A stretch of 64,000 bases of DNA from an uncultured Akkermansia sp. (GCA_905200945.1 CAJKMG010000003.1:62001-126000); one strand, 5' to 3'; shown: positions 17,253 through 26,539, counted from the first letter of the stretch. A program made the numbers and translations. The notes: generated by a model not told the origin, from the sequence alone.

Positions 17253-17869
17253 TGAAATTATTCCTTATCCATCTGCTTTCCGGGATAGGCCGCCTGCTGC
17301 TCAGGCTCAAGGGGGTGCGCACCGGAACAGGCATCATTCTTTCCGGATTTCCCCTCATTAAAAAATTCCCGGGAGCATCCATCACCATCGGCAACGGAGT
17401 CACCATCCACTCCCTGGCCCGGATGAATCCGGTACTTTCCCATCACACCTGCCTGGCCGCCCTTTCCAATCAGGCAAGCATCATTCTGGAGGACGGATGC
17501 GGCATCAGCGGGGCCACCCTGGTCTGCGTCAACGGCATCCGCATCGGACGCCACACGCTGATAGGAGCGGACGCGCTGATTCTGGACAACGACATGCACT
17601 ATCCCCGGAGCGGCGCCAGGTGGGGATCAACCCTGGGGCAGCCCGAACAGGGGCAACCCATTTCCATCGGGGAAGGATGCTTCATCGGCGCCAGGGCCAC
17701 CATCTTGAAAGGAGTCACCATCGGCTCCGGTTCCGTAGTCGCCGCAGGAGCCGTCGTCACCCGGGATGTGCCTTCCGGCTGCCTGGCCATCGGAAATCCC
17801 GCAGTAAATAAACCGCTCCCCGAACGTCTCAAACACCCCCGGGAAACACAACAAGCCATCTGCCCCTGA
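17252..17869 (+). CDS. Hexapeptide-repeat (LbH) O-acetyltransferase
   Basis: A 205-residue left-handed beta-helix acyltransferase of the WcaF/maltose O-acetyltransferase kind. Hexad repeats are seen in ITIGNGVTIHS, IRIGRHTLIGADALI and ISIGEGCFIGARATILKGV; the active-site histidine is probably in DNDMHYP. VTRDVPSGCLAIGNPA is the standard C-terminal turn. A short hydrophobic N-terminus (LFLIHLLSGIGRLLL) may sit at the membrane. The frame is open to 17174, but the ATG at 17252, overlapping the upstream stop, gives the proper N-terminus. It likely acetylates the glycan built by the two GT4 enzymes. Confidence 0.9.
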   Translation: MKLFLIHLLSGIGRLLLRLKGVRTGTGIILSGFPLIKKFPGASITIGNGVTIHSLARMNPVLSHHTCLAALSNQASIILEDGCGISGATLVCVNGIRIGRHTLIGADALILDNDMHYPRSGARWGSTLGQPEQGQPISIGEGCFIGARATILKGVTIGSGSVVAAGAVVTRDVPSGCLAIGNPAVNKPLPERLKHPRETQQAICP

Positions 17870-17915
17870 GCATTTCCCCTGCCTGCCTCAGGGGGCTCCA
17901 AAGGCAGACTCTTTC

Positions 17916-19019
17916 ATGACACCGCAAAATCCTACAATTATATTACCCTCATCCCGGGAACATTGGATTGACATATCCCGATTCCTCGCGGCATGCCTGA
18001 TTGTATGCGTCCACGCGCCGGCCTTCTCTTTCGCCAGCCTGTTCCAGCTTCCGGTTTTCAACGGCCGCGTGGCATTTTTCCTGATTCTGGCAGGCTATTT
18101 CATGGGCCGGAATAATTCCTGGAACAAAGCGTTCAAACGGGGTTATACGCTTCTCATTCCCTTTCTGTTCTGGAATGTAGCCATCTCTTTCCTCCATCCG
18201 GGAATCATGAATATGGGATTGCCGGAATACTTATGCAATCTTGCAGGCTTCCGTTCCCTTTTCACTCCCGATTTTATTCCTCTTTCCATCAATGGATTGA
18301 CGGGAGAACCCTTTTCCCCGCCCACATGGTTTTTGAGGGATATTATTCTCTGCTCCCTCATTTCTCCCCTGCTGCTGAAATTGAAGTATCCGGTTTTTGT
18401 CCTGATCCTGATCAGCTTCAGCACGGACTGGCTCCAATACCCTGTGCCGTCCAACAAGATCACCCTTGCTCCATTCACCGTCTCCCTGTTCAGTCTGGGC
18501 CTTTTCCTGTCTTCCATCAAACTGGCTGAAGTAAAACACGTTTACAAAAATTCCTTTACTCCCCTCGTCCTGCTCGCCGTAGGAACCGGATTTCTGCTCA
18601 GCATCACCAATTACTTGAGCGTTTGCCAGAATAACCCGGAATGGAACATGCACAAAATACTGGCATCCTATGGAGTATGGAATATCTTCTGGCCGGCTGT
18701 CCATTTGAATTCCCTCTGCCCAGTCTTCGGGGCGCTTCTTCTCATGGCCCTTGGAATCTGGCTGGAAAAGAAAATTCCCGCTGCCAGAAAGCTGTCCAAC
18801 TATGCTCCCGCCTGTTTCCTGATATTTGTTCTTCATTATCCTTTGATCATGTTGATCCCCTCCCACATCTGGAAACAATCCTTTTTCGCTCCCTTTGTAT
18901 TAATACCGGCCATCATTTTCCTTATCGTCGCATTCTATCTTTTCCTGAGAAAATTCTTCCCGGCCTGCCTGCCCTACGTCGCCAACGACCGCATCACCCA
19001 TGTTCCCAAAAAAAATTAA
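17916..19019 (+). CDS. Membrane acyltransferase, family 3
   Basis: A 367-residue protein with about ten transmembrane segments. The start EHWIDISRFLAACLIVCVHA carries the family pattern (R and the histidine at the end of TM1), followed by RVAFFLILAGYFMGR. This family moves acetyl or succinyl groups onto sugars of surface glycans across the membrane. A run near the end (FLIFVLHYPLIML) contains the usual late histidine. It is 46 bases after the soluble acetyltransferase and overlaps the SGNH hydrolase gene by 20 bases, so the three form a glycan-decoration unit. The acyl group and target are unknown. Confidence 0.87.
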   Translation: MTPQNPTIILPSSREHWIDISRFLAACLIVCVHAPAFSFASLFQLPVFNGRVAFFLILAGYFMGRNNSWNKAFKRGYTLLIPFLFWNVAISFLHPGIMNMGLPEYLCNLAGFRSLFTPDFIPLSINGLTGEPFSPPTWFLRDIILCSLISPLLLKLKYPVFVLILISFSTDWLQYPVPSNKITLAPFTVSLFSLGLFLSSIKLAEVKHVYKNSFTPLVLLAVGTGFLLSITNYLSVCQNNPEWNMHKILASYGVWNIFWPAVHLNSLCPVFGALLLMALGIWLEKKIPAARKLSNYAPACFLIFVLHYPLIMLIPSHIWKQSFFAPFVLIPAIIFLIVAFYLFLRKFFPACLPYVANDRITHVPKKN

Positions 19020-19740
19020 GGCCTGTATCCTCTTTCTTCTTTTAACCGTTCCGGCCGCATTAGGCGCCGTCTGGTGCGCCAAACACGCCTACCGCTACTA
19101 TTTGGCTGTCCATCCCCTTTCCTATTCCCCGGAACAGGGCGCCCTGCTGGAAAAACACCGGCAGGACAAACGCAATGCCCGGCTGAATCCCCATGCCCCC
19201 GTGTTGTTCCTGGGTTCCTCCACCATGGAATTCTGGCGGAAAGAAGGGAAACATTCCTGGGAAACCTGGTTTGCCCCTCTGGGATGCCTCAACCTGGGAA
19301 CCAGGAGCGAGACCACGGGCAACCTGCTCTGGCGCCTCAACGACGGCCTGACAAGCCCCCTGGCGCCCAGAATCATCGTCCTGTATTCGGGAGTCAACAA
19401 TCTGGGAGTGCAAAAAAGCCTGGGATGGACGGCTTTTCAGGGAAATGTGGCTATCGTCAAAAAAATCAGGGAGATTTACAGCCCGGAAACGACCGCCATC
19501 ATTGTCATTCCCCCGCTCATCGCACAAAAAGGGTCGCGTATGGAAACCTTCAGGAATTGTCTGCTGCAACACGACTTTGGAGAAAATGTCCATGTCCTCC
19601 CCCTCCATTTCTTCCTTCCGGGAAAGGATGCCAGCCTTTATACTTGGGACGGCCTTCATCTCAACGCCCTGGGATATGAAGCCATCTCGCCTCCGCTTTT
19701 CCGCTTCCTCCAACAGCTTTTAAGCAGGAGCAGCTTTTAG
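19000..19740 (+). CDS. SGNH/GDSL-family hydrolase, membrane-anchored
   Basis: A 246-residue protein with an N-terminal hydrophobic anchor (ACILFLLLTVPAALGAVWCA) and an SGNH esterase domain. Block I is FLGSSTMEFW with probable nucleophile S74; SGVNN gives the oxyanion asparagine; YTWDGLHLN supplies D217 and H220. Such enzymes remove or transfer acyl groups on polysaccharides and often pair with an acyltransferase-3, as here. The start at 19000 overlaps the acyltransferase by 20 bases, suggesting coupling. The active site probably faces the periplasm. Substrate unknown. Confidence 0.87.
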   Translation: MFPKKIKACILFLLLTVPAALGAVWCAKHAYRYYLAVHPLSYSPEQGALLEKHRQDKRNARLNPHAPVLFLGSSTMEFWRKEGKHSWETWFAPLGCLNLGTRSETTGNLLWRLNDGLTSPLAPRIIVLYSGVNNLGVQKSLGWTAFQGNVAIVKKIREIYSPETTAIIVIPPLIAQKGSRMETFRNCLLQHDFGENVHVLPLHFFLPGKDASLYTWDGLHLNALGYEAISPPLFRFLQQLLSRSSF

Positions 19741-19781
19741 GGCTTCACAGGAACAACAAACTTTATCCGCCATTACTCCAC

Positions 19782-20729
19782 GTGATGATTGAATCTTCTC
19801 CACCCCATCAGGCAACACTTCCCATGACCCTGTTCCTGGCAGGTCCCACCGGGTCGGGGAAATCCGCGGTGGCCGTGGAACTGGCGGAGATGCTGGACGC
19901 AGAAATCGTCAGTTCCGACGCTTACCAGGTGTACCGGGAGCTGCCCATCCTGACGGCGGCGCCTTCCCCGGCGGACCGGGAACGGGTCCCCCACCACATG
20001 GTTTCCATCATTCCGGTCCAAAGGAACTGGAATGCCACGGAACACTACCACCGCGCCATGCGCTGCATGGAAGAAATCCGCGCACGCGGAAAAATGGCCA
20101 TCGTCACGGGCGGTTCCGGCCTGTACTTCAAATTCCTTTCCCACGGCCTGTCGGAAGCGCCACCGGGGGACGCCGCTCTCCGCGCCTCGTTCGCGGACTG
20201 TTCCACGGAAGCGCTATACGCCAGGCTCTCTTCCCTGGACCCGGAAGGAGCGGCCTCGACGGATGCCTCCAACCGGCGTTATGTGGAACGCAATCTGGAA
20301 ATCGTCCTTGCCGGAGGAAAACCTCTTTCCTTTTGGAAGAGGAACTGGCTGGCCCCGCCACGCGGGCCCGGCTGGGTCATCAGCAGGGATGTTCCTGAAC
20401 TGGACGGAAGAATCGCCCGCCGTGCCGCGCGCATGATGCAGGAGGGGGCCGTGGAGGAAACGGCTTCCCTCGGCCCATGCTCCGCCACAGCGGAACGCAC
20501 CCTGGGCCTGGCGTTGATACGAAGCATGCTGCGCGGGGAAATCTCCCGTGAAAACTGCCAGGTCCGGCTGGCCCTCGCCACCCGGCAATACGCCAAACGG
20601 CAGCGCACCTGGCTGAAACGCGAACAATGGCTCCGGAAACTTCCGGCTTCCCCCTCCGACTCTCCCCGGAATCTTGCAGAACGCATCATGAAGGAACTGG
20701 AACGTTCACCCTCGTTCATACGGCGGTAA
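19782..20729 (+). CDS. miaA: tRNA dimethylallyltransferase MiaA
   Basis: MiaA adds a dimethylallyl group to A37 of tRNAs reading UNN codons. The 315-residue protein has the P-loop LAGPTGSGKS, SSDAYQVY (substrate aspartate region), GGSGLYFKFLSHGLSEAPP and the ALATRQYAKRQRTWLKRE helix, all family hallmarks. The frame starts with two methionines at 19782. It is followed, after a 279-base gap without a clear gene, by mnmA and mnmE, so three tRNA-modification genes lie together, though probably in two transcripts. Confidence 0.97.
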   Translation: MMIESSPPHQATLPMTLFLAGPTGSGKSAVAVELAEMLDAEIVSSDAYQVYRELPILTAAPSPADRERVPHHMVSIIPVQRNWNATEHYHRAMRCMEEIRARGKMAIVTGGSGLYFKFLSHGLSEAPPGDAALRASFADCSTEALYARLSSLDPEGAASTDASNRRYVERNLEIVLAGGKPLSFWKRNWLAPPRGPGWVISRDVPELDGRIARRAARMMQEGAVEETASLGPCSATAERTLGLALIRSMLRGEISRENCQVRLALATRQYAKRQRTWLKREQWLRKLPASPSDSPRNLAERIMKELERSPSFIRR

Positions 20730-21008
20730 ATATCCGGAACAGCCCCACAAGCGGGGAAAATGCCAGACGCCATTCATCACGCACGCAGCAATGAACCATG
20801 GGCGCAGGACACGCATGGCCAATTGAGCTTACGCCACCCGCTTAAAAGCCAGAGATCTGTCGAAAGCTCCGTTGAATAACCGGATCAGGATGCCTGTCTT
20901 CCACGCTTTTTGTCTTGGCTTCCGGAAACATCTTTGGTTTACAGGGGCAGGCGGCAAAGCCTTTCTCAAAACGGTCCGCCTCATCACCCCCATATCTTTT
21001 CCAGCATC

Positions 21009-22082
21009 GTGGCACGCATCCTTGTAGGCTTATCAGGCGGAGTGGACAGCTCCGTGGCAGCGGCCCTGCTCGTGGAGCAGGGCCATGACGTAGTGGGGGC
21101 CTACATGAAAAACTGGGTGAATGACGAAGGCATTCCCGGCGAATGCCCGTGGGAACAGGACATTCAGGACGCGCTGGCCGTCGCCAAAACAACAGGTATT
21201 GAATTCCGGGTCATTGACCTGGTGGACGAATACCGCACCCGCATCGTGAATTATCTGATTGAAGGCTACCGCGCCGGATATACGCCCAACCCGGACGTAT
21301 TGTGCAACCGGGAAATGAAATTCGGCGTCTTTCTGGATTATGCCCTGGAACAGGGATTCGACTACGTCGCCACCGGCCATTACGCCCGCAGGATGGACAC
21401 GCCGCAAGGGGCTTTCATCCTGCGCGGGCGGGACCCGAACAAGGACCAGTCCTACTTTCTGTCCCTGATGCGCCCGGACCAGATAGCCCGCGCCGTCTTT
21501 CCCCTTGGGGATCTGCTGAAACCGGAAGTGCGCGTTCTTGCGGAAAAATACGGCCTCCCCACAGCACGCAAGAAAGACAGCCAGGGCATCTGTTTCATCG
21601 GCCAGGTAAAAATGAGCGATTTCCTGCGCCACTACCTGCCGGACAAGCCCGGCAAAATCGTGGACACGGAAGGCAAGACGCTCGGCACGCACAACGGTCT
21701 GCATCTGTTCACCATGGGCCAGAGGAAAGGCCACGGAGTCGCCTCCCCGCGGGAAGGAGTCGCCTATGTGGTGGTGGGAAAGGATGTCCAGCGCAACCGC
21801 CTGATTCTGGGATATGAAGATGCGTCCACGCGGGGATTGTACGCGTCCCGCGCCGTGGTCGGCGGCATTTCCAATACGCTCTCCCCCCTGCCGGCCCGCG
21901 TCATGGCCCAGCCCCGCTACCGGGCCAAGGCGGAATGGGCCTCCTGCGAATATCTGGGAGAAGGAAAGGTGCGCCTGAACTTTGACACGCCCCTCCGGGC
22001 CCTGGCCGTGGGACAGGTCTGCGCCTTTTACGACGGAGGCAAGTTGCTCGGGGGCGGCTTTTTTGAATCCATAGAACCATGA
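21009..22082 (+). CDS. mnmA: tRNA-specific 2-thiouridylase MnmA
   Basis: MnmA thiolates U34 at the 2-position in tRNA-Lys, -Glu and -Gln using sulfur relayed as persulfide. The GTG at 21009 gives a 357-residue protein that begins ARILVGLSGGVDSS (the PP-loop ATP site), the normal family start; the open frame further upstream is not MnmA-like. The two catalytic cysteines are C99 in DVLCNREMKFG and C195 in SQGICFIG. The stop overlaps the mnmE start as ATGA, so the two U34-modifying enzymes are translationally coupled. Confidence 0.96.
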   Translation: MARILVGLSGGVDSSVAAALLVEQGHDVVGAYMKNWVNDEGIPGECPWEQDIQDALAVAKTTGIEFRVIDLVDEYRTRIVNYLIEGYRAGYTPNPDVLCNREMKFGVFLDYALEQGFDYVATGHYARRMDTPQGAFILRGRDPNKDQSYFLSLMRPDQIARAVFPLGDLLKPEVRVLAEKYGLPTARKKDSQGICFIGQVKMSDFLRHYLPDKPGKIVDTEGKTLGTHNGLHLFTMGQRKGHGVASPREGVAYVVVGKDVQRNRLILGYEDASTRGLYASRAVVGGISNTLSPLPARVMAQPRYRAKAEWASCEYLGEGKVRLNFDTPLRALAVGQVCAFYDGGKLLGGGFFESIEP

Positions 22083-23428
22083 CTGACCCGGAACGCACCA
22101 TAGCCGCACAGGCCACCGCCGCAGGACAGGGGGCCATCGCCGTCATCCGCATGAGCGGCCCCGGCTGCATGGACATCCTGAAACAATGCACCCCTGCGAC
22201 TTTCACGGAACGCCTCCGGCCGCGCAGGGCGACGCTGGTCTGCATCCGGGACGCGGAAGGAGCCGCCATTGACCAGGCGCTTGTCACCTGGTTCCCCGCC
22301 CCGGCCAGCTATACGGGGGAAGATACCGCGGAAATCTCCTGCCATGGCGGCATGCTGGTGACGGACCGCCTGCTGAAACGCCTCTACCAATGCGGGGCCT
22401 TCCCTGCGGAACCGGGAGAGTTCACAAAAAGGGCCTTCCTGAACGGGCGCATGGACCTGACCCAGGCGGAAGCCGTGATGGATGTGATTTCCGCCGGGAG
22501 CGACCTGGCCCTGAAAGCCGCGCAAACCCAGCTGGACGGAGGCGTCGGCGCCCAGGTGGACGAACTGAAAGACAACCTGGTTCATGTGCTGGCCCACATT
22601 GAGGCCTATATTGATTTTCCGGATGAAGACATCTCCCCGGACACCGCCTCCGATCTGCTGGCGCGCCTCCGGAGCATGGAGGAAAAGCTTTCCTCCCTCC
22701 TTAAAACTGCCGAAGGCGGACGCCTGCTGCGGGAAGGCATCCGCACGGCGATCGCCGGACCTCCCAATGTGGGAAAATCCAGCCTGCTGAATACCCTGCT
22801 GGGATATGACCGGGCCATTGTCAGCAATATTGCCGGAACCACGAGGGACACGGTGGAGGAATCCATCCAGCTGGCCGGGCTGGCCCTGCGGCTGATTGAT
22901 ACGGCAGGCATGCGAGAATCTTCCGACGTCATTGAACAGGCAGGCATTACCCGCACCAACAGGGCGCTTGAAACCGCGGATCTGGTTCTGGAAGTGGCGG
23001 ATGCCTCCATGCCCCGGGTAAAAGACTTCACCGCCCCTGCCCTCACCGCGCCCCGGCTGCTTATTCTGAACAAGTGCGACCTGGGAGTCCATCCGGACTG
23101 GAAGGCCGTGCCCGGCATCCGGTTTTCCTGCGCCACCGGGGAAGGAAGAAAGGAATTGGAGGAAGCCATTGTCCAGGCCTTTGCCTCCTCCCTGCCCGGA
23201 GAAACGGGCAGCTCCCTGGTAGCCATCAATGCCCGCCACCAGCATGAACTGGGCCTCTGCCGGGAGCATGTCCGGCTGGCAGTGGAATCCATTTCCCGCC
23301 AGGAAAGTCCGGAATTCACAGCCCTGGAACTGAGGGAGGCCCTGACGCACCTGGGAGAAATCACCGGAGCCGTGGACACGGAAGACGTGCTGGGCGCCAT
23401 TTTTTCCTCCTTCTGCCTGGGGAAATAA
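22079..23428 (+). CDS. mnmE: tRNA uridine-5-carboxymethylaminomethyl GTPase MnmE
   Basis: MnmE (TrmE) with MnmG installs the cmnm group at C5 of wobble U34. The 449-residue protein has the tetrahydrofolate-binding N-domain (PASYTGEDTAEISCHGG, GEFTKRAFLNGRMDL), a helical domain and a G domain with P-loop GPPNVGKSS, switch GTTRDTVEE, DTAGMR and NKCD. It ends with FCLGK, the conserved catalytic-cysteine tail (usually FCIGK). It overlaps mnmA by 4 bases. mnmG is not in the window. Confidence 0.97.
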   Translation: MTDPERTIAAQATAAGQGAIAVIRMSGPGCMDILKQCTPATFTERLRPRRATLVCIRDAEGAAIDQALVTWFPAPASYTGEDTAEISCHGGMLVTDRLLKRLYQCGAFPAEPGEFTKRAFLNGRMDLTQAEAVMDVISAGSDLALKAAQTQLDGGVGAQVDELKDNLVHVLAHIEAYIDFPDEDISPDTASDLLARLRSMEEKLSSLLKTAEGGRLLREGIRTAIAGPPNVGKSSLLNTLLGYDRAIVSNIAGTTRDTVEESIQLAGLALRLIDTAGMRESSDVIEQAGITRTNRALETADLVLEVADASMPRVKDFTAPALTAPRLLILNKCDLGVHPDWKAVPGIRFSCATGEGRKELEEAIVQAFASSLPGETGSSLVAINARHQHELGLCREHVRLAVESISRQESPEFTALELREALTHLGEITGAVDTEDVLGAIFSSFCLGK

Positions 23429-23573
23429 GAAGAAGCTTCCATCAGCAGGTTTTTCTGACTCCGAAATTTTCTTTTCTCTCCATTCTGTGGAAGGACAGCA
23501 AGCATCCAAAAAATTTATTTGCGGATATTTTCATTGATTCCGGCTTGTTAATTCGCTATCGGTGTCACGTTTT

Positions 23574-24431
23574 ATGTTGCGCACCCTTTCTCTCTTTTTC
23601 CTTTTAGCTCTGGTTCCTGTCCAAGCCGCCATTTATTTTGCCCATAATGTTTCCGAAGATTCGGGGTTCATAAATACTAAAAAATACTGGAACGGAGATT
23701 CCAATTTATGCTGGGCGGCCGCAGCCAGCAATATGCTGCAATGGTGGCAGAATAATTCCTCCGGCATTCCGTCTTTCGTTCCCAACGGCCAGAATGAAAG
23801 CGGAAGAACGGAGATTTACGATATGTTTTGCAATAATTGGGCCAATACCGGGAGAGGCATAGAAATAGGCCTGCGGTGGTACCTGGGAGGGAAACCCCTC
23901 AATCCCAACAACTATTTGTACGATTTTAAGGAAGCCATTACTGAGCCGAAGAATACTGGCCGATACTGGGAAGGATACATCACATCTCTGGGATTGTCCT
24001 CTTCTACCTGAGAAGGCGACTGCCCTTTCATCAGCAGCAAATACTTCACGCAAAGCGATTTTCCCCTCCAGTTCGGTACAGACCTCGTCTCATTTTTCCA
24101 GAATGGCGGCGTAGTGGGCCTTTCCATTGCTCCTGTATCAGGTCCGGGTCATGCCATTACCTGCTGGGGAATTGAGGTTGACGACACTACCGGCATGGCC
24201 AAATCCCTGTACGTCACAGACTCCGACAACGGACAAGGTCTGGAAAAACGGGACGTTTATTATCATGAAACGGATGGAACCCTGCACTTGGGGAGCGAGA
24301 ACGGCCCTCGAATCAACGCATACGACGCCTTGATGCTGCCCTTTTATAATGTTCCTGAACCTTCCACGACAGTTCTCACCATCCTCGCGGCGGGAACTGC
24401 CTTTTGCCGCCGCAGACGCCGACGCTCTTAA
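23574..24431 (+). pseudogene. IdeS/Mac-family (C66) cysteine peptidase with PEP-CTERM tail, interrupted by an in-frame TGA
   Basis: A single reading frame from the ATG at 23574 (or a GTG at 23562) to 24431 is broken only by a TGA at 24009-24011. The first part has a signal peptide (LFFLLALVPVQA) and NLCWAAAASNMLQWW, matching the catalytic-cysteine segment of streptococcal IdeS (LCGAATAGNMLHWW); C46 is the likely nucleophile. After the stop come GPGHAITCWGIEVDD (catalytic His) and LYVTDSDNG (catalytic Asp), again IdeS-like. The C-terminus VPEPSTTVLTILAAG plus arginines is a PEP-CTERM sorting signal. Cys and His/Asp are therefore on opposite sides of the stop. It may be a recent pseudogene or a base error. 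Confidence 0.8.
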
Positions 24432-24456
24432 GGCTTCACGTAAACATTCCCTCCTG

Positions 24457-25110
24457 TCAAGTTTCCGGCTCTTCAGGAGGCGAATCGGTATCCGAGGTGA
24501 ATAACGGAATGTAGGAAGGCAGGTTCCAGTTCCAGCGGATGGCCGCCAAACGTACGGAAAGCGTGACTATGAAACCCGCCACGAAGCAGGTGGAAGAATC
24601 AATTCCGGCATAGTAAAGCACTGCGTACGCCACGCCGCCCAGCAGGGCCGCGGTGGCATACAGTTCCCCGGGACGGAACACGTAGGGAACGTTGCCGGTA
24701 AGCACGTCGCGCAGCAGGCCTCCCGCCACGCCAGTACAAATGCCCATCATCACGGAAACAGTAGGCGTATAGCCGTGGAGATAGGATTTTTCCGTGCCAA
24801 TCATGCCGAAAAGAGCCAGAACAATGGCATCCGCCACGCGGATAGTGCCCATGGGAGGCGGATATTTCTGGGCCACATAAAAGGTTGCCAGGCTGGTGAC
24901 GACGGAGGCCAGAACAAAAATTTCCCCGGTAGGGAGCGTCCAGTACACCGGTATGTCCAGCAGGATGTCGCGCACGGTTCCTCCGCCCAGAGCGGCCAGG
25001 GTGCCGCAGACAATCACGCCGAACAGGTCCATCTTCACCCGCGAGGAAGCGATGGAACCCGCCAGGGCTCCAATGATCGTGCTCATGATTTCACAGGTGG
25101 AGAGGAACAT
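24457..25110 (-). CDS. TRIC/UPF0126-family membrane protein (YicG-like)
   Basis: A 217-residue protein with about seven transmembrane helices in two similar halves. Each half has the signature glycine pattern: ALGGGTVRDILLD in the first and GVAGGLLRDVLTG in the second. This family is related to trimeric intracellular cation channels; bacterial members have been linked to cation or small-metabolite passage. The longest frame begins at 25227 inside the neighbouring hydrolase gene, but the residues before the ATG at 25110 are not family-like. It is 28 bases downstream of the metallo-hydrolase gene and probably co-transcribed. Transported species unknown. Confidence 0.85.
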   Translation of the reverse strand: MFLSTCEIMSTIIGALAGSIASSRVKMDLFGVIVCGTLAALGGGTVRDILLDIPVYWTLPTGEIFVLASVVTSLATFYVAQKYPPPMGTIRVADAIVLALFGMIGTEKSYLHGYTPTVSVMMGICTGVAGGLLRDVLTGNVPYVFRPGELYATAALLGGVAYAVLYYAGIDSSTCFVAGFIVTLSVRLAAIRWNWNLPSYIPLFTSDTDSPPEEPET

Positions 25111-25138
25111 GGCGGGAGGAACAGGAAAAGAGGCGTAT

Positions 25139-25918
25139 TCAGCAGACCCGTATCCACGGCAGGCAGGAGTCCTGGCTGGCGCAGAACAGGGAGGTGGAAG
25201 CCAGCCCCATGTCATGCAGGGTATCACGCATCAGGCTTTCTGCCAATGCCGGAGAATTGCTTTCTGCGCTCAGGTGAGCCAGCACCACGTTTTTCAGGGC
25301 GTCATGGGCAATCCGCCTCAGCAGGTCGCACGCCTGCTCATTGGACAGATGCCCGTGCGCGGAGGCGATGCGCTGTTTCAGCGGCCAGGGCCTCCTGGGA
25401 GTGGCCGCCAGCATGTCCGGATCATAGTTTGATTCCACCACCAGACTATCCACCATGGCAAGATATTCCGCGATGCAGCCGGGAGCCTGCCCCGTATCGG
25501 AAATAAAACCCAGACTGGACCGTTCCGTTTCAAATTTGAATCCCACCGGGTCCACGGCGTCATGGTAAGTGGGGAAGGGAGTAATGACGATATCCCCTAT
25601 TTTGAAAGACTGGCCCTTTTCAAAATAGGCCCAGGGGGCCTCCGGCGCTTTTTCCTGGACGCACATGGCCGTATGGCGGGTGGCGTAAACACGCACGGCA
25701 TGCTTTCTGGTGAACTGGTGCACGCCTTTCATGTGATCCGCGTGTTCGTGGGTGAGCAGAATGGCGGCCAGCTCATCCGGTTCCACGCCGGCGGACTTCA
25801 TCTTGTCCCGCAGTCTGGCGGCGCTGAACCCGGCATCCACCAGCAGGACGGTTTCCCCCGCCCTGACAATGGTGGCATTTCCCCCGCTGCCGCTGCCCAA
25901 CACGCAAAACTGCATCAT
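25139..25918 (-). CDS. Metallo-beta-lactamase-fold hydrolase (YycJ/WalJ-like)
   Basis: A 259-residue cytoplasmic MBL-fold protein. LGSGSGGNATIV starts the fold as in YycJ/WalJ proteins; THEHADH is the zinc-binding motif; SDTGQAPG and LAHLSAESNSP supply later ligands (ESNYDP, HGHLSNEQA). YycJ-type enzymes are thought to act as nucleases at the division or replication interface, but the substrate here is unproven. Two adjacent methionines give alternative starts at 25918 and 25915. It leads a short minus-strand pair with the TRIC-like gene and is divergent from mraZ. Confidence 0.88.
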   Translation of the reverse strand: MMQFCVLGSGSGGNATIVRAGETVLLVDAGFSAARLRDKMKSAGVEPDELAAILLTHEHADHMKGVHQFTRKHAVRVYATRHTAMCVQEKAPEAPWAYFEKGQSFKIGDIVITPFPTYHDAVDPVGFKFETERSSLGFISDTGQAPGCIAEYLAMVDSLVVESNYDPDMLAATPRRPWPLKQRIASAHGHLSNEQACDLLRRIAHDALKNVVLAHLSAESNSPALAESLMRDTLHDMGLASTSLFCASQDSCLPWIRVC

Positions 25919-26016
25919 GCGCGGAATATAATACCGCCCCCGGTGGGGAGCAAGACCGTATCCATGCTTTTTTCAGGATATGGGCATATGAAAAAATACT
26001 TTTTTCCAGTACGGGA

Positions 26017-26084
26017 TTGACATTTCAGGTGCATTAAAGTGTATTGAAGTCACTACGTAGTGTACTTGCATGCGATGAGCAGTG
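26017..26084 (+). promoter_or_regulatory. mraZ promoter with phased MraZ-box-like operator
   Basis: TTGACA (26017-26022) and TGTATT (26040-26045) with a 17-base spacer form a sigma-70-type promoter. Overlapping it are direct repeats AGGTG (26027), AAGTG (26037, within AAAGTGT), AAGTC (26047) and TAGTG (26058), at 10, 10 and 11 base intervals, with CAGTG 22 bases later at 26080. MraZ is known to bind repeated AAAGTG-type boxes about one helical turn apart in some bacteria. A 12-bp palindrome CACTACGTAGTG (26051-26062) is embedded. This suggests autoregulation of the dcw cluster. Confidence 0.6.
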
Positions 26085-26530
26085 TATCAGACAACCTTTT
26101 TGGTGCATACACGCACAAGCTGGACCCCAAAAACCGGATTGCCATTCCGGCAGAATGGAGGCCCTCCGAAGGTTGCGCCCTGCTCCTGTTATCCGGCCGG
26201 CGCCTTGATTTGCCGACCGTCAAAGCCTATACGCGGGAAAAATTCCAGCAGCTCATTGACAAGATAGAAGCAACTCCCGGCTATACGGAAGCGCAAATCG
26301 ACCTGTTCATCGGCAAATTATACGCCAACTGTGTGGAAGCTGTCATCAACGCCCAGGGCAAGTTGCTGATACCCAAGCAAATGTGCGAACACGCACAGCT
26401 CAGTTCCTCCGTCCGGCTCGCCGCGCGGAGAGGATATTTTGAATTGTGGGAACCCTCTCTCTATGAAGAAGTTTCCCGGCGTGAGAACGCCAGCATCTCC
26501 GACATCAACCAATCCTACGGCATTCTCTGA
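26075..26530 (+). CDS. mraZ: Transcriptional regulator MraZ
   Basis: MraZ is a DNA-binding repressor made of two SpoVT-AbrB-type repeats that form a ring and control the division and cell wall cluster. The 151-residue protein begins MSSVSDNLFGAYTHKLDPKN. Repeat 1 includes HKLDPKNRIAIPAEWR and repeat 2 NAQGKLLIPKQM, the paired signature positions. The frame is open from a GTG at 26060, but the ATG at 26075 gives the usual start. It is the first gene of the dcw cluster and lies right behind repeated AAAGTG-like boxes, the likely autoregulatory site. Confidence 0.92.
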   Translation: MSSVSDNLFGAYTHKLDPKNRIAIPAEWRPSEGCALLLLSGRRLDLPTVKAYTREKFQQLIDKIEATPGYTEAQIDLFIGKLYANCVEAVINAQGKLLIPKQMCEHAQLSSSVRLAARRGYFELWEPSLYEEVSRRENASISDINQSYGIL

Positions 26531-26539
26531 CTTTCCTTC

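Noticed and set aside
24009..24011. TGA as selenocysteine or programmed readthrough in the IdeS-like gene
   Set aside because: It is not at a catalytic position, and no convincing SECIS-type hairpin follows; only a 5-bp stem surrounds it.
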